From Streptomyces sp. S.PB5 (GTDB lineage Bacteria; Actinomycetota; Actinomycetes; Streptomycetales; Streptomycetaceae): a DNA stretch of 64,000 nt. The translations under genes and the position numbers were made by a program. Each line of letters begins with the position of its first letter. The stretch's first letter is position 1. The notes under the pieces were generated by a model. It had not been told where the DNA came from. It did not search any database and saw nothing but the letters and a program-made list of their open reading frames with translations. Shown here in pieces: positions 27,574-35,647 of the stretch. Where the stretch lies: the NCBI RefSeq assembly GCF_030403745.1, contig NZ_JAQMWP010000010.1:62001-126000 (forward strand), written 5' to 3'.

Positions 27574-28716
27574 CTAGAGCGGCAGTGCCTGACCGGCCGC
27601 CGAGACCGAGTCGACGCCGACCGGCTCGGCCGCCGCGGGCGCGGGCATCGCGGGCAGCGGCTCGGAAACCTCCGCCCTCTGATGCGGAATCGCCACGGGC
27701 CTGAGCTGCCGCGGCCCCGACACCACCGTGTAGTCCTGTCCCAAAAACGGCGGCACGATCACCCCGGGGTCCTCGCCCAGCGCCAACTGCACGGCGGCCC
27801 AAGGCGCGTTGACCCCGCACAGCGACAGCTGGTGCAGGCCGCCCGCCGGCCGTGTGTTCACATCCATCAGCACCGGCGTGTCACCGAACATCCGGAACTG
27901 GATGTTGGACAGATAGTGCAGCCCGAACCCCTCGGCGATGATCCGCGCCGGCTCCAGCCACTGCTCGTGCAGCGTGAACCCGCGCCGCCGCCCGTTCTTC
28001 GTACGGCCGATCGCCAGCCGCACCCGGTTGTCGGGCCCGGTGAGGCAGTCCACCGACACCTCGGGCTGTTCGAGGCGCGGCATGACCAGCCAGTCGACCG
28101 GCTTGCCGGACTGCGCCAGCGCCTGCACGACCATGTCCAGCGGCACGTACGGGCTCGGGAACCCTTCGAGGTGAACGAGTGAGAAGGGGGCGCGCGTGAT
28201 GACGCGGAAGCCCACCCCGCCCGCCCCGGACGCCGGCTTGAAGCATGCCTTGTGCCCGTCGGCCTCCAACTTCTCGACCGCCGTGACCAGTTCCTCCGCC
28301 GAGCGCACCCGCCACCACGGCGGCACCGGCACCCCGACGGCCTGCACGGCCTCGTAGGCGATCACCTTGTCCTCGAAGACGGCCACGCCCTCCGGCGGCG
28401 GCGCCAGCAGCGCCGTACCGGCCGCCTCGAACTCCGCGCGGTGCGCCACGATCGCCGACTGGTGCAGCCGGGGCACGAACACGTCGATGCCGCGCCGGGT
28501 GCACTGGTCGAGCGCGTACTCGACGTACGCGGCCGGGGACAGGCCCTCCGGCTCCAGTTCCGCGGTGTCGGCGGCGGCCAGCACGGGGGAGTCGGCGTCG
28601 CCGTGCGTCGCATGGATCTCGACGGCGCGATCACTGGGATTTCGGCGCAGCTGATCCATGAAGAACACGTTCTCCGCGTACGTGCGGTTGAGCCAGACGC
28701 GTACGCGAGAGATCAT
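27574..28716 (-). CDS. orphan ATP-grasp ligase-like protein
   Basis: 380 residues. Seen: an N-terminal pre-ATP-grasp domain with VFVPRLHQSAIVAHRAEFEA, then an ATP-grasp fold with EDKVIAYEAVQAVGVPVPP, the nucleotide-binding CFKPASGAGGVGFRV and metal-binding LMDVNTRPAGGLHQ. ATP-grasp enzymes join a carboxylate to an amine or thiol through an acyl phosphate. The last 50 residues are Pro/Ala-rich and low in complexity. No amino-acid, peptide or RiPP gene lies next to it, so the substrates are unknown. It is divergent from the metallophosphoesterase gene at 28998. Confidence 0.78.
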   Translation of the reverse strand: MISRVRVWLNRTYAENVFFMDQLRRNPSDRAVEIHATHGDADSPVLAAADTAELEPEGLSPAAYVEYALDQCTRRGIDVFVPRLHQSAIVAHRAEFEAAGTALLAPPPEGVAVFEDKVIAYEAVQAVGVPVPPWWRVRSAEELVTAVEKLEADGHKACFKPASGAGGVGFRVITRAPFSLVHLEGFPSPYVPLDMVVQALAQSGKPVDWLVMPRLEQPEVSVDCLTGPDNRVRLAIGRTKNGRRRGFTLHEQWLEPARIIAEGFGLHYLSNIQFRMFGDTPVLMDVNTRPAGGLHQLSLCGVNAPWAAVQLALGEDPGVIVPPFLGQDYTVVSGPRQLRPVAIPHQRAEVSEPLPAMPAPAAAEPVGVDSVSAAGQALPL

Positions 28717-28997
28717 GCAGGCCGCCTTTCGGGGTTTTCGGGCACGACGAAGCAGGCCGGGCCCGGCCAGGGTGTTTGGAGGGACACCAAACCGCCCTGC
28801 GCGAAGGGAAGTTCATGGCGGTGGTGTTGGGGCGATCATACGGCTTCCCGAGGGTCCGTCGTGCAACGTGCGTGTTACGGATTTTTCGATCTTGAACCAT
28901 CTCCCGGCCATGTCCCCCGGGCCCGGCCCGGCCGGTTGTCCGGGCGCCGTGAATATGCTGTCGTGGAGCCAAACGCGTGCTCGGAGGGGGCGAGAGG

Positions 28998-29906
28998 GTG
29001 ACATCGACGGCCGGTGATGCCGGACAGTTACTGGCCATCAGCGATCTGCACATCGGCTATCCCGAGAACCGTGCGCTGGTCGAGGAGATGCACCCCGAGA
29101 CGGACGACGACTGGCTCCTGGTGGCCGGTGACGTCGCCGAGACCGTCTCCTCGATCCGCTGGGCGCTGGAAACCCTCGCCGGCCGCTTCCGCAAGGTCGT
29201 CTGGGTCCCCGGCAACCACGAACTGTGGACCCACCCCGAGGACGAGGTCACCCTGCGCGGCGTCGAGCGCTACGAGCACCTGGTCGCCCTCTGCCGCGAC
29301 CTCGGAGTCACCACCCCGGAGGACCCCTACCCCGTGTGGGAGGGCCCCGGCGGCCCGGTCGTCGTCGCCCCGCTGTTCCTGCTGTACGACTACTCCTTCC
29401 TGCCCGAGGGCTGCACGACCAAGGAGGAGGGACTGGAGTACGCGTACGGCACCGGCATCGTCTGCAACGACGAGTACCTCCTGCACCCCGACCCCTACCC
29501 CACCCGCGAGGCCTGGTGCCGGGCCCGCGTCGAGCACACCGGACGCAGACTCGCCGAACTGCCCGACGACCTGCCGACCGTGCTGGTCAACCACTACCCG
29601 CTGGACCGGCACCCGACCGAGGTGCTCTGGTACCCGGAGTTCGCGATGTGGTGCGGCACGGAACTCACCGCCGACTGGCACCGCAGATTCCGTGTCGACA
29701 CCATGGTCTACGGTCATCTCCACATCCCTCGGACCACGTGGCACGAGGGTGTCCGTTTCGAAGAGGTGTCGGTCGGATACCCCCGGGAGTGGCGCCAGCG
29801 CCCCGACCCGCCGGGCCGGCTGCGCCGCATTCTGCCCAGGGAGGTAGGCCCCGGTGATCGAGGAGCTGCTGCCGGACACGGTGGTGGCCGTGGCGACGTA
29901 CGGTGA
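28998..29906 (+). CDS. metallophosphoesterase with an early TTA codon
   Basis: 302 residues from GTG 28998, preceded by a GGAGG-containing purine run. Seen: the calcineurin-type motifs ISDLHIG, VAGDVAE, WVPGNHELW, VNHYPLD and YGHLHIP, which supply the two-metal site. There is no signal peptide, so it is cytoplasmic. Codon 11 is TTA (29028-29030), making translation dependent on the bldA leucyl tRNA in Streptomyces. Its last 53 bases overlap the start of the phosphopantetheinyl transferase gene, whose ribosome site lies inside this frame, so the two are coupled. The substrate is unknown. Confidence 0.85.
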   Translation: MTSTAGDAGQLLAISDLHIGYPENRALVEEMHPETDDDWLLVAGDVAETVSSIRWALETLAGRFRKVVWVPGNHELWTHPEDEVTLRGVERYEHLVALCRDLGVTTPEDPYPVWEGPGGPVVVAPLFLLYDYSFLPEGCTTKEEGLEYAYGTGIVCNDEYLLHPDPYPTREAWCRARVEHTGRRLAELPDDLPTVLVNHYPLDRHPTEVLWYPEFAMWCGTELTADWHRRFRVDTMVYGHLHIPRTTWHEGVRFEEVSVGYPREWRQRPDPPGRLRRILPREVGPGDRGAAAGHGGGRGDVR

Positions 29907-30528
29907 CGACACGACCGTCCCGTTGTTCCCCGAGGAGGCGGCCGTCGTGGCACGGTCGGCGGCCAAGCGCCGGCGCGAGTTCGCCGGAGTGCGCTCCTGC
30001 GCCCGCCGGGCCATGGAGAAACTCGGCGTCCCACGGCAGCCCGTCCTGCCCGGCGAGAGCGGCGCCCCGCGCTGGCCGGAGGGCCTGATCGGCAGCATGA
30101 CCCACTGCGACGGCTACCGCGCCGCCGCTCTGGCCCGCGCCACCGACCTGCTCTCCCTCGGCATCGACGCCGAGATCGACGAGCCGCTCCCCGAGGGGGT
30201 CCTCGCCTACGCCGCCCTGCCCACCGAGGCGGAGCGGCTGCGCGGACTCGCCGAGGAGCGGCCCGACGTCCACTGGGACCGGCTGCTGTTCAGCGCCAAG
30301 GAGTCCGTCTACAAGGCGTGGTTCCCCCTCGCCCGGAAGTGGCTCGACTTCACCGAGGCCGACATCGAGCTCTTCGTGGACCCCGGAGAACGGCTCTGTG
30401 GCGGCCTGAGCGCCGAACTCCTCGTACCCGGACCGATGGTGGCGGGCAAGCGCCTCGACCGCTTCGAGGGCCGCTGGACCGTCGGACACGGGCTGCTGGC
30501 GACGGCGGTCGTGGTCCCGCACACCTGA
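29854..30528 (+). CDS. 4'-phosphopantetheinyl transferase, Sfp/EntD type
   Basis: 224 residues from GTG 29854 with GGGAGG 9 bases upstream. Seen: an N-terminal EntD-like half (RREFAGVRSCARRAMEKLG), SMTHCDGYRAAAL, the magnesium motif LGIDAE (Asp105) and FSAKESVYKAWFPLA. It moves 4'-phosphopantetheine from CoA to a serine of carrier proteins, activating polyketide, peptide or fatty-acid synthases. No synthase is in the window, so it probably serves clusters elsewhere. Translation through the overlapping, TTA-containing upstream gene may link it to development. Confidence 0.9.
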   Translation: MIEELLPDTVVAVATYGDDTTVPLFPEEAAVVARSAAKRRREFAGVRSCARRAMEKLGVPRQPVLPGESGAPRWPEGLIGSMTHCDGYRAAALARATDLLSLGIDAEIDEPLPEGVLAYAALPTEAERLRGLAEERPDVHWDRLLFSAKESVYKAWFPLARKWLDFTEADIELFVDPGERLCGGLSAELLVPGPMVAGKRLDRFEGRWTVGHGLLATAVVVPHT

Positions 30529-30539
30529 GCGCGCGCACC

Positions 30540-30578
30540 CCGGCCGCGGACACTCCGGCCGCGCGTACCCCGGCCGCG
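30540..30578. repeat. 15-bp periodic GC-rich repeat
   Basis: The nonamer CCGGCCGCG recurs at 30540, 30555 and 30570, exactly 15 bp apart, directly after the transferase stop. Read in one plus frame it would encode a TPAA pentapeptide repeat, but it lies outside any gene I accept. Confidence 0.6.
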
Positions 30579-30603
30579 GGCGCCGCACCCGCGAGCGCGC
30601 CCC

Positions 30604-30831
30604 TCACGGCTGCGGGACCCAGTTCTGCAGCAGACGGAAGAACGCCTCCTCGTTCCCCGTCAGACCCGCGTCCGCCAGCGCCCGTTCCGCCTCGGCCAGC
30701 ACCGAGGGCGGGACCACGGGTGGTCGCCGGCCGTCCGGCGGGCCGTCGAAGGCGGCGCGCACGGTGTGCAGAAGCCGCAGATAGGCCTGGACGGCGGTGC
30801 GCTCGCGGTCGGTCAGTACGGCGGTGGGCAT
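30604..30831 (-). CDS. small hypothetical protein, 75 residues
   Basis: ATG at 30831 with GGGGAG nine bases upstream. The protein is mostly alpha-helical by composition (RERTAVQAYLRLLHTVRAAF, then LAEAERALADAGLTGNEEAF) with a central Pro/Arg-rich loop and the C-terminus NWVPQP. No signal peptide, Cys motif or membrane segment. It is convergent with the phosphopantetheinyl transferase gene and divergent from the hydrolase at 31051. I do not recognise a function. The good ribosome site, sensible codon bias and compact sequence support a real gene. Confidence 0.65.
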   Translation of the reverse strand: MPTAVLTDRERTAVQAYLRLLHTVRAAFDGPPDGRRPPVVPPSVLAEAERALADAGLTGNEEAFFRLLQNWVPQP

Positions 30832-31050
30832 CGGTCGGCTCTCCCCGGGTCGGCTCGTCTCTCACGCACCCGCACAAGGGGTGCATCTCCAGCTTGCCGC
30901 CCACCACTGACAACGGGGCTTCGGCGCATTCCGGTTCGCCCGCTTAGCGGAGGCGAAACCTCCTTGAAATCGGCTGTGGGAAAGGGGCTCTACGCTGGAG
31001 GGAAGGGCTTTCGGCCGCTGCCCGGCGGCCATGGAACGGGAGGCACGTGC

Positions 31051-32094
31051 GTGGTCGACGTCCCGCACCGGCGCCCGGCGCGCACCGTACGGCTGCGCTC
31101 CGTGGGAGACGGTGAACTCGAGTTGCAGTACCGGGTCGTGCACGGTTACCGGCGCGCCTTCCGCATGGCCGGCGAGGGTCCCGCACTGGTGCTCATCCAC
31201 GGCATCGGGGACTCCTCCGCCACCTGGGCGGAGCTGATCCCCGACCTCGCCCGCACCCACACCGTGATCGCCCCCGACCTGCTCGGCCACGGCGCCTCGG
31301 ACAAACCGCGCGCCGACTACTCGGTCGCCGCGTACGCCAACGGCGTACGGGATCTGCTGACCACCCTCGGCATCGAGTCGGCGACCCTCGTCGGGCACTC
31401 GCTGGGCGGCGGTGTGGCCATGCAGTTCGCCTACCAGTTCCCCGAGCGCACCGAGCGGCTGATCCTGGTCAGCGCCGGCGGCGTGGGGCGCGAGGTGAAC
31501 CCCGTGCTGCGGCTGGTCTCGCTGCCGGGCGCCCATCTGATGCTGTCGGCGCTGCGGCTGCCGGGCATGCGGCTCCAGGTGGGGCTCGGCGTCCACCTCA
31601 TGAGGCTCCTGGACACCGACCTCGGGCAGGACGCCCCCGACCTCCTCAACCTCGTCGACGCCCTGCCGGACGAGACCTCACGCAACGCCTTCATCCGCAC
31701 CCTGCGCGCGGTCGTCGACTGGCGGGGGCAGGTGGTGACGATGCTCGACCGCTGCTATCTGACCGAGGGCATGCCGACGATGCTGCTGTGGGGCGACCGG
31801 GACAGCGTGGTGCCGGTACGGCACGCGTTCGGGGCGCACGAGGCGATGCCGGGCAGCCGACTGGAGATCTTCGAGGGCGCCGGGCACTTCCCCTTCCACA
31901 CCGACCCCTCCCGCTTCGTCTCCCTGGTCGAGGAGTTCACCGCCACGACCGCCCCGGCCGACTGGAGCCGCGACCACTGGCGAGACCTGCTCTGCGAGGG
32001 CCGCCCCGGAACCGCCGCCGGCCGGCCCGACACCGTGCGCAACCGCGCGGTGGAACGCGACCTGCGAGAGGCCAGCGAACGCAGCGCGACGTGA
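31051..32094 (+). CDS. alpha/beta hydrolase
   Basis: 347 residues from GTG 31051, seven bases after GGGAGG; the open frame runs much further upstream but without coding character. Seen: LIHGIGDSSATW (oxyanion region), VGHSLGGG with the nucleophilic Ser, LWGDRDSVVP (acid) and FEGAGHFPFHTDP (catalytic His). Fold and triad match soluble epoxide-hydrolase/haloperoxidase-like hydrolases; no signal peptide is present. The charged C-terminal tail after about residue 300 is unusual. Neighbours give no hint of the substrate. Confidence 0.85.
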   Translation: MVDVPHRRPARTVRLRSVGDGELELQYRVVHGYRRAFRMAGEGPALVLIHGIGDSSATWAELIPDLARTHTVIAPDLLGHGASDKPRADYSVAAYANGVRDLLTTLGIESATLVGHSLGGGVAMQFAYQFPERTERLILVSAGGVGREVNPVLRLVSLPGAHLMLSALRLPGMRLQVGLGVHLMRLLDTDLGQDAPDLLNLVDALPDETSRNAFIRTLRAVVDWRGQVVTMLDRCYLTEGMPTMLLWGDRDSVVPVRHAFGAHEAMPGSRLEIFEGAGHFPFHTDPSRFVSLVEEFTATTAPADWSRDHWRDLLCEGRPGTAAGRPDTVRNRAVERDLREASERSAT

Positions 32095-32170
32095 GTTCTT
32101 GCTCTTTCGCCTTCGGCGCACCCCTGCGGCTCTTTCGCGGCCGGTGGGCCTCGCCTCGGAGCAGGTGCCG

Positions 32171-32737
32171 TCAGCCCTGTGGGCCCAGATACCCCAAGGA
32201 CACCTCGATGCGGCCCGCCAGCCGGTCACGCCGTACCGGGCCCCGTACCGATGAACCGTCCAGCCAGGTACGGCACTTGCTGGCCAGCAGCAGGCCGAAG
32301 CGTTCGGCCTCCTTCTCGTCGGCCTGGTCGAAGCGGCTGCGGGCGGCGACCTTGAGGACGGCCGCGCGGAGGTCGGCGTCGTCGCTGAGCATGCGGGCCG
32401 CGACCGCGGCACCCTCGACGTGATGACTGCAGTGGCCGGCGTTCATGTGCCACAGCTCGTGGCCGAGGATCACCAACTGGTGCCCGGGGGCCGTGCGTTC
32501 CTCCACGACGACCAGATCCTGGTCCGCCATGTCGAGCCACAGCCCGCTCGCGGTGCCGACGGGGAAGGCGGCCGTACGGAAGTGGACCGGGCGGCCGCGG
32601 CGGCGGCTCATCGCGGCGCACAGGGCCGTGTACAGATCGGCGGGGCGGGCCGGCGCGGACAGGTCCAGCTCCGCCACCAACTCGCCGCTCAGGCGCCGCA
32701 TTTCCCTACCGATGCCCACAGTTATCCCCCGGCTCAC
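32171..32737 (-). CDS. ImmA/IrrE-like metallopeptidase partner of XRE regulator
   Basis: 188 residues from GTG 32737, which overlaps the XRE stop (GTGA). Seen: the zinc motif HELWHMNAGH with His93, Glu94 and His97, followed by helices (AARMLSDDADLRAAVLKVAA, EKEAERFGLLLA). ImmA/IrrE peptidases typically cleave or inactivate the XRE-type repressor encoded beside them, releasing target genes under stress. The four-base coupling here fits that pairing. In databases such pairs are often labelled toxin-antitoxin; the sequence gives no sign of toxicity. The targets may include the divergent MmyB-like gene. Confidence 0.75.
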   Translation of the reverse strand: MSRGITVGIGREMRRLSGELVAELDLSAPARPADLYTALCAAMSRRRGRPVHFRTAAFPVGTASGLWLDMADQDLVVVEERTAPGHQLVILGHELWHMNAGHCSHHVEGAAVAARMLSDDADLRAAVLKVAARSRFDQADEKEAERFGLLLASKCRTWLDGSSVRGPVRRDRLAGRIEVSLGYLGPQG

Positions 32738-33390
32738 GACTCGGGCCGCTTGACGCTCTCCAGGAGCATGTCCAGCCACTCGGCGACCTTGTCGCGGTGC
32801 TGGTCGGTGGGCAGCTGCGCGGCCCGCCAGGCGATCCCGCGGACCCCGTGGTCCTGCAGCAGCCGCTCCAGAGGGTCACCGGCCGACGCCGACGTCTCCT
32901 TCTCGCGGTCGGCCAGTTTCTGCAGCAGCTCCTGCTCGGTGCGCTGCAGGGCCCCGGCGAGCGCCTCGGGGTCCTCGGCCGTGAGGAAACCCGCGTGCAC
33001 CCGGAAGAAGCGCTGGATGGCGTCGCAGTGCTCCATGGTGGGACGCCGGTCGCCGTTGATGAGGGCGCCCGCCTGCTGCCGCGACATGCCGGCGCCGTCG
33101 GCGATCTCCTGCTGGGTGTACTTGCGCCCGTTGGGCTTGAGCCGGGTGCGCCGCAGCAGGTCCAGGCGCTGCAGGAAACGGGCCTGGATGTCGGGCTCAC
33201 CCGCCGGGCGGCCGCTCAGCAGGGCCTTGACCACCGGCTCGGGAACCCCGGACGCCACGGACAGGCGGCCGGTGTGGAAGACCTCCGCGTGCGGCACGCC
33301 GAGCCGGTCGGCGAGTGCGGTGACACGGACGACGACGGCCGGCAGCACGGCCGCCGGCGCGGCGCCCGGATTCGCGAAGCCGTCCGTCAC
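32734..33390 (-). CDS. XRE-family helix-turn-helix regulator
   Basis: 218 residues from GTG 33390, chosen for the AGGAG eight bases upstream; a GTG at 33414 is possible. Seen: a helical N-terminal region (VRVTALADRLGVPHAEVF), a central XRE-type helix-turn-helix at about residues 90-125 (KYTQQEIADGAGMSRQQAGA, then RRPTMEHCDAIQRFF) and a C-terminal helix ending VAEWLDMLLESVKRPES. It is coupled to the ImmA-like peptidase gene and divergent from the MmyB-like gene, which makes a repressor with a proteolytic switch likely. Confidence 0.82.
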   Translation of the reverse strand: MTDGFANPGAAPAAVLPAVVVRVTALADRLGVPHAEVFHTGRLSVASGVPEPVVKALLSGRPAGEPDIQARFLQRLDLLRRTRLKPNGRKYTQQEIADGAGMSRQQAGALINGDRRPTMEHCDAIQRFFRVHAGFLTAEDPEALAGALQRTEQELLQKLADREKETSASAGDPLERLLQDHGVRGIAWRAAQLPTDQHRDKVAEWLDMLLESVKRPES

Positions 33391-33550
33391 CGACAGATCT
33401 CCTACGTCTCTCACAGGCTTCTCACAAGCAGATCATCACAAGCGGTTGCCGTGAACTCCCGGGAGAGTAGCCCTTGTTCGAACCCACAGCCAGGTCTCGC
33501 CACAACTGTGGCCAATTTCAGCCGTCAACAGACATGAAATGCCACGATAG

Positions 33551-33580
33551 TTGACACCACTTGTGCCCGGGCAGCAGGAT
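33551..33580 (+). promoter_or_regulatory. vegetative-type promoter for the MmyB-like gene
   Basis: TTGACA (33551-33556) and CAGGAT (33575-33580) are 18 bp apart and lie 46 bp before the ATG at 33627. Upstream, CCACA-AC-TGTGG (about 33512-33523) is a small inverted repeat that could be an operator in this divergent region. Confidence 0.55.
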
Positions 33581-33626
33581 CGGGGCGCCGCGCGAAGGCC
33601 GCATAGGCAAGAGGGGTGACCTCCCG

Positions 33627-34286
33627 ATGGCACAACAGGCAGGAGGGCAGCGGCCTAAGCCGCGGTCCGTCCCCGAGACCCCCGAGGCCCGGGCGTATCT
33701 GCAGGACTACGCCACCCTCCTGGAAGCGGTCCCCTTCCCCTCCATGGTCCTCGACCACCGCTGGGACGTCGTCCTCTCCAACGCCGCTTTCGAGACACTT
33801 TTCGTCGGCGTCGGCCCGCACCCCACGGCTATGCCCGGTGACAACTTCCTCCGGTTCGTCCTCTTCCATCCGGACGCCGGCACGGTCCTCGGGGAGCACG
33901 AGTCGAGCTGGTGCCTGCCGATGCTCGCCCACTTCGCGGCCGCCGTGGAGCGCGACGGCCACGACCACGAACTGCAGTCCATCCGCCGGGACATCGCCCA
34001 GGACCCCATCATGGACGCCGCCTACCGGCACGGCCTGCCGCACTGGATCCGCGCGGTCGGCGAACGCGCCTTCGCCCACGACGGCGCCGTCCGCCCGGTC
34101 CTGCATCCCGACCCGCGCTGGGGCGCCACCGACTGCCGGGTCGTGGACGAGACGCCGGGCACCCTGCGCGAGCTGGGCTGGACCCGGCTGACCCTGGTGC
34201 TCCGCGAGACGCGCCGGACATCCGCCGGGACGCGGGGCGCGCGCCGTTCGGTCGCGCATCTGAGGGTGGTCCCCGCACCGGAGTGA
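33627..34286 (+). CDS. MmyB-like ligand-binding protein without DNA-binding domain
   Basis: 219 residues from ATG 33627. Nearly the whole protein is an MmyB-like ligand-binding (PAS-fold) domain: YATLLEAVPFPSMVLDHRWD, VLSNAAFETLF, GDNFLRFVLFHPDA and the C-terminal DETPGTLRELGWTRLTLVLRE. In most actinobacterial relatives this domain follows an N-terminal XRE helix-turn-helix; here only about 15 Pro/Arg-rich residues precede it. It may therefore act through a partner, and the divergent XRE gene is an obvious candidate. Ligand unknown; fatty acids are bound by some family members. Confidence 0.75.
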   Translation: MAQQAGGQRPKPRSVPETPEARAYLQDYATLLEAVPFPSMVLDHRWDVVLSNAAFETLFVGVGPHPTAMPGDNFLRFVLFHPDAGTVLGEHESSWCLPMLAHFAAAVERDGHDHELQSIRRDIAQDPIMDAAYRHGLPHWIRAVGERAFAHDGAVRPVLHPDPRWGATDCRVVDETPGTLRELGWTRLTLVLRETRRTSAGTRGARRSVAHLRVVPAPE

Positions 34287-34331
34287 GCGCGGTCCGCCGG
34301 GCCGTCACCTTCTGCACCTCCTGAACGACCC

Positions 34332-34357
34332 CTTTCGTATCTGTCTGTTCGATCGAA
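34332..34357 (+). promoter_or_regulatory. DeoR-type operator before the hybrid regulator
   Basis: CTTTCGTATCTG (34332-34343) and the palindrome TTCGATCGAA (34348-34357) sit in an AT-richer stretch 85 bp before the regulator start. TTTCG/TTCGA half-sites are typical of DeoR-family operators. A close copy of the first element recurs after the gene at 35517. Confidence 0.5.
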
Positions 34358-34441
34358 AACATTCACATATGAACGAGTGGGGCGTACGCTTCGGGCCGGG
34401 GCGCCGTGCGGCGCCGGGACGCCGAGGGGACGGGGTGGCGT

Positions 34442-35506
34442 ATGCATGCCGAGGAGCGGCACCAGGCGATTCTGCGCCGGTTGCGGGACATCGGGTCGAT
34501 CAGGGTCAGTGACGTCGCGCAGGAGCTCGGTGTCTCGTCCGTCACCATCCGCCGGGACGTCGAGACCCTGGACGAACGGGGGCTGCTGGCGCGGGTGCAC
34601 GGGGGAGCGGTGCTGCGGGAGACCCGCACCGAGGCCGCCCCCGAGCCGTGGCGGCCGCCGGGCGGGCAGCTCCCGCGCACCTTCGGCATGATCGTGCCGG
34701 ACGCCGGCTCCTACTACCCGGACGTCATCAAGGGCGCCCGTGAAGCCGCCGGCCGGTACGGCGTCCGGCTCGTCCTCGGCATCTCGCGCCACGACGAGGC
34801 GGAGGAGCGCGCCCAGGCCGGGCAGCTGCTCGCCGACGGCGTCGACGGCCTGCTCCTCACCCCCAGCGGCACCGGCGACGGCCCGCCCTGGTACGCCGAA
34901 CTGCCCGTCCCCGTCGTGCTCGTGGAGCGCCGGCGCGAGGACGAGACGGCCACCGAGCACGCCGTCAGCGACCACGTCCACGGCGCCCGGCTCGCCGTAC
35001 GCCATCTCGCCGGCCGCGGCCGCAAGTGCATCGGCCTGATCCTGCGCGAGGACAGCCCGTACGCCGACGCGCTCCGCGAGGGCTACGGCAAGGGGCTCGA
35101 CGCGGCGGGGCTGTCCGCCCCCGAGTCGGCCCGGCTCGTCGTACCGGCCCCCTCGGAAGCCGTCCGGCGCGACCACGACGCACGGCTGGACGCCTACCTG
35201 GACCAGGTCGCGGACGGCCGGGTCGACGCGGTCCTGGTCCACAACGACCATGACGCCCTGCTGCTGCTCAACAAGTTGCGGGCCCGCGCCATCGCGGTCC
35301 CCGGCGACCTCGCGATCGTGGCCTACGACGACGACCTGGCCGCCTTGGCCGACATCCCGCTGACCGCCGTCGCCCCGCCCAGGCAGGCGGTGGGTGCCGC
35401 GGCCGTCGACCTCCTCCTGCAGCGTGTGGGGGACCCCGACCGGCCGCCCCACCGGCTGTCGATCCTGCCCGAACTGCACGTCCGCGACTCGTCCGGCACC
35501 GGCTGA
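34442..35506 (+). CDS. hybrid regulator: DeoR helix-turn-helix with LacI-type sensor
   Basis: 354 residues from ATG 34442. The first 55 residues are a DeoR winged helix (EERHQAILRRLRDIGSIRVS, VTIRRDVETLDERG, RVHGGA). From about residue 78 the protein is a periplasmic-binding-protein-like sensor as in LacI/GalR (TFGMIVPDAGSYYPDVIKGA, LLADGVDGLLLTPSG, DLAIVAYDDDLAALADIPLT). The hybrid layout occurs in actinomycetes but is not the common form of either family. It is followed 141 bp later by the hydroxyproline operon on the same strand, and matching candidate boxes lie before and after it. The effector is unknown. Confidence 0.85.
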   Translation: MHAEERHQAILRRLRDIGSIRVSDVAQELGVSSVTIRRDVETLDERGLLARVHGGAVLRETRTEAAPEPWRPPGGQLPRTFGMIVPDAGSYYPDVIKGAREAAGRYGVRLVLGISRHDEAEERAQAGQLLADGVDGLLLTPSGTGDGPPWYAELPVPVVLVERRREDETATEHAVSDHVHGARLAVRHLAGRGRKCIGLILREDSPYADALREGYGKGLDAAGLSAPESARLVVPAPSEAVRRDHDARLDAYLDQVADGRVDAVLVHNDHDALLLLNKLRARAIAVPGDLAIVAYDDDLAALADIPLTAVAPPRQAVGAAAVDLLLQRVGDPDRPPHRLSILPELHVRDSSGTG

Positions 35507-35516
35507 GCCCCCGCGA

Positions 35517-35535
35517 CTTTCGTTTCTGATCGGTT
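35517..35535 (+). promoter_or_regulatory. second DeoR-type box before the hydroxyproline operon
   Basis: CTTTCGTTTCTG (35517-35528) matches 11 of 12 bases of the element at 34332. Lying between the hybrid regulator and the oxidase operon, it suggests that the regulator controls both. Confidence 0.45.
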
Positions 35536-35628
35536 GTCCGTTCAGCTGTCGAGGAATGCCGTGCCCTGATCCCCCGACCGGCCCGGCCGGCCCACTGGAG
35601 GAGGTTCCGGCATTCCGACCGGCAGAGG

Positions 35629-35639
35629 TATGTGACATA
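35629..35639. promoter_or_regulatory. GntR-type operator at the hydroxyproline operon start
   Basis: TATGTGACATA is a perfect odd palindrome (ATGT-N-ACAT core) nine bases before the GTG of the first operon gene. The core recurs at 38498 and, less perfectly, at 40505 beside the GntR gene. Confidence 0.6.
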
Positions 35640-35647
35640 GTACTGGC

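Noticed and set aside
28931..28959. TATGCT -10 box before the phosphoesterase at 28998
   Set aside because: No matching -35 at 16-19 bp; position is plausible but support is too thin.
32171..33390. Toxin-antitoxin pair
   Set aside because: The HExxH protein is of the ImmA/IrrE peptidase type beside its XRE repressor; nothing in the sequence shows toxicity or a labile antitoxin, so a regulatory pair is preferred.
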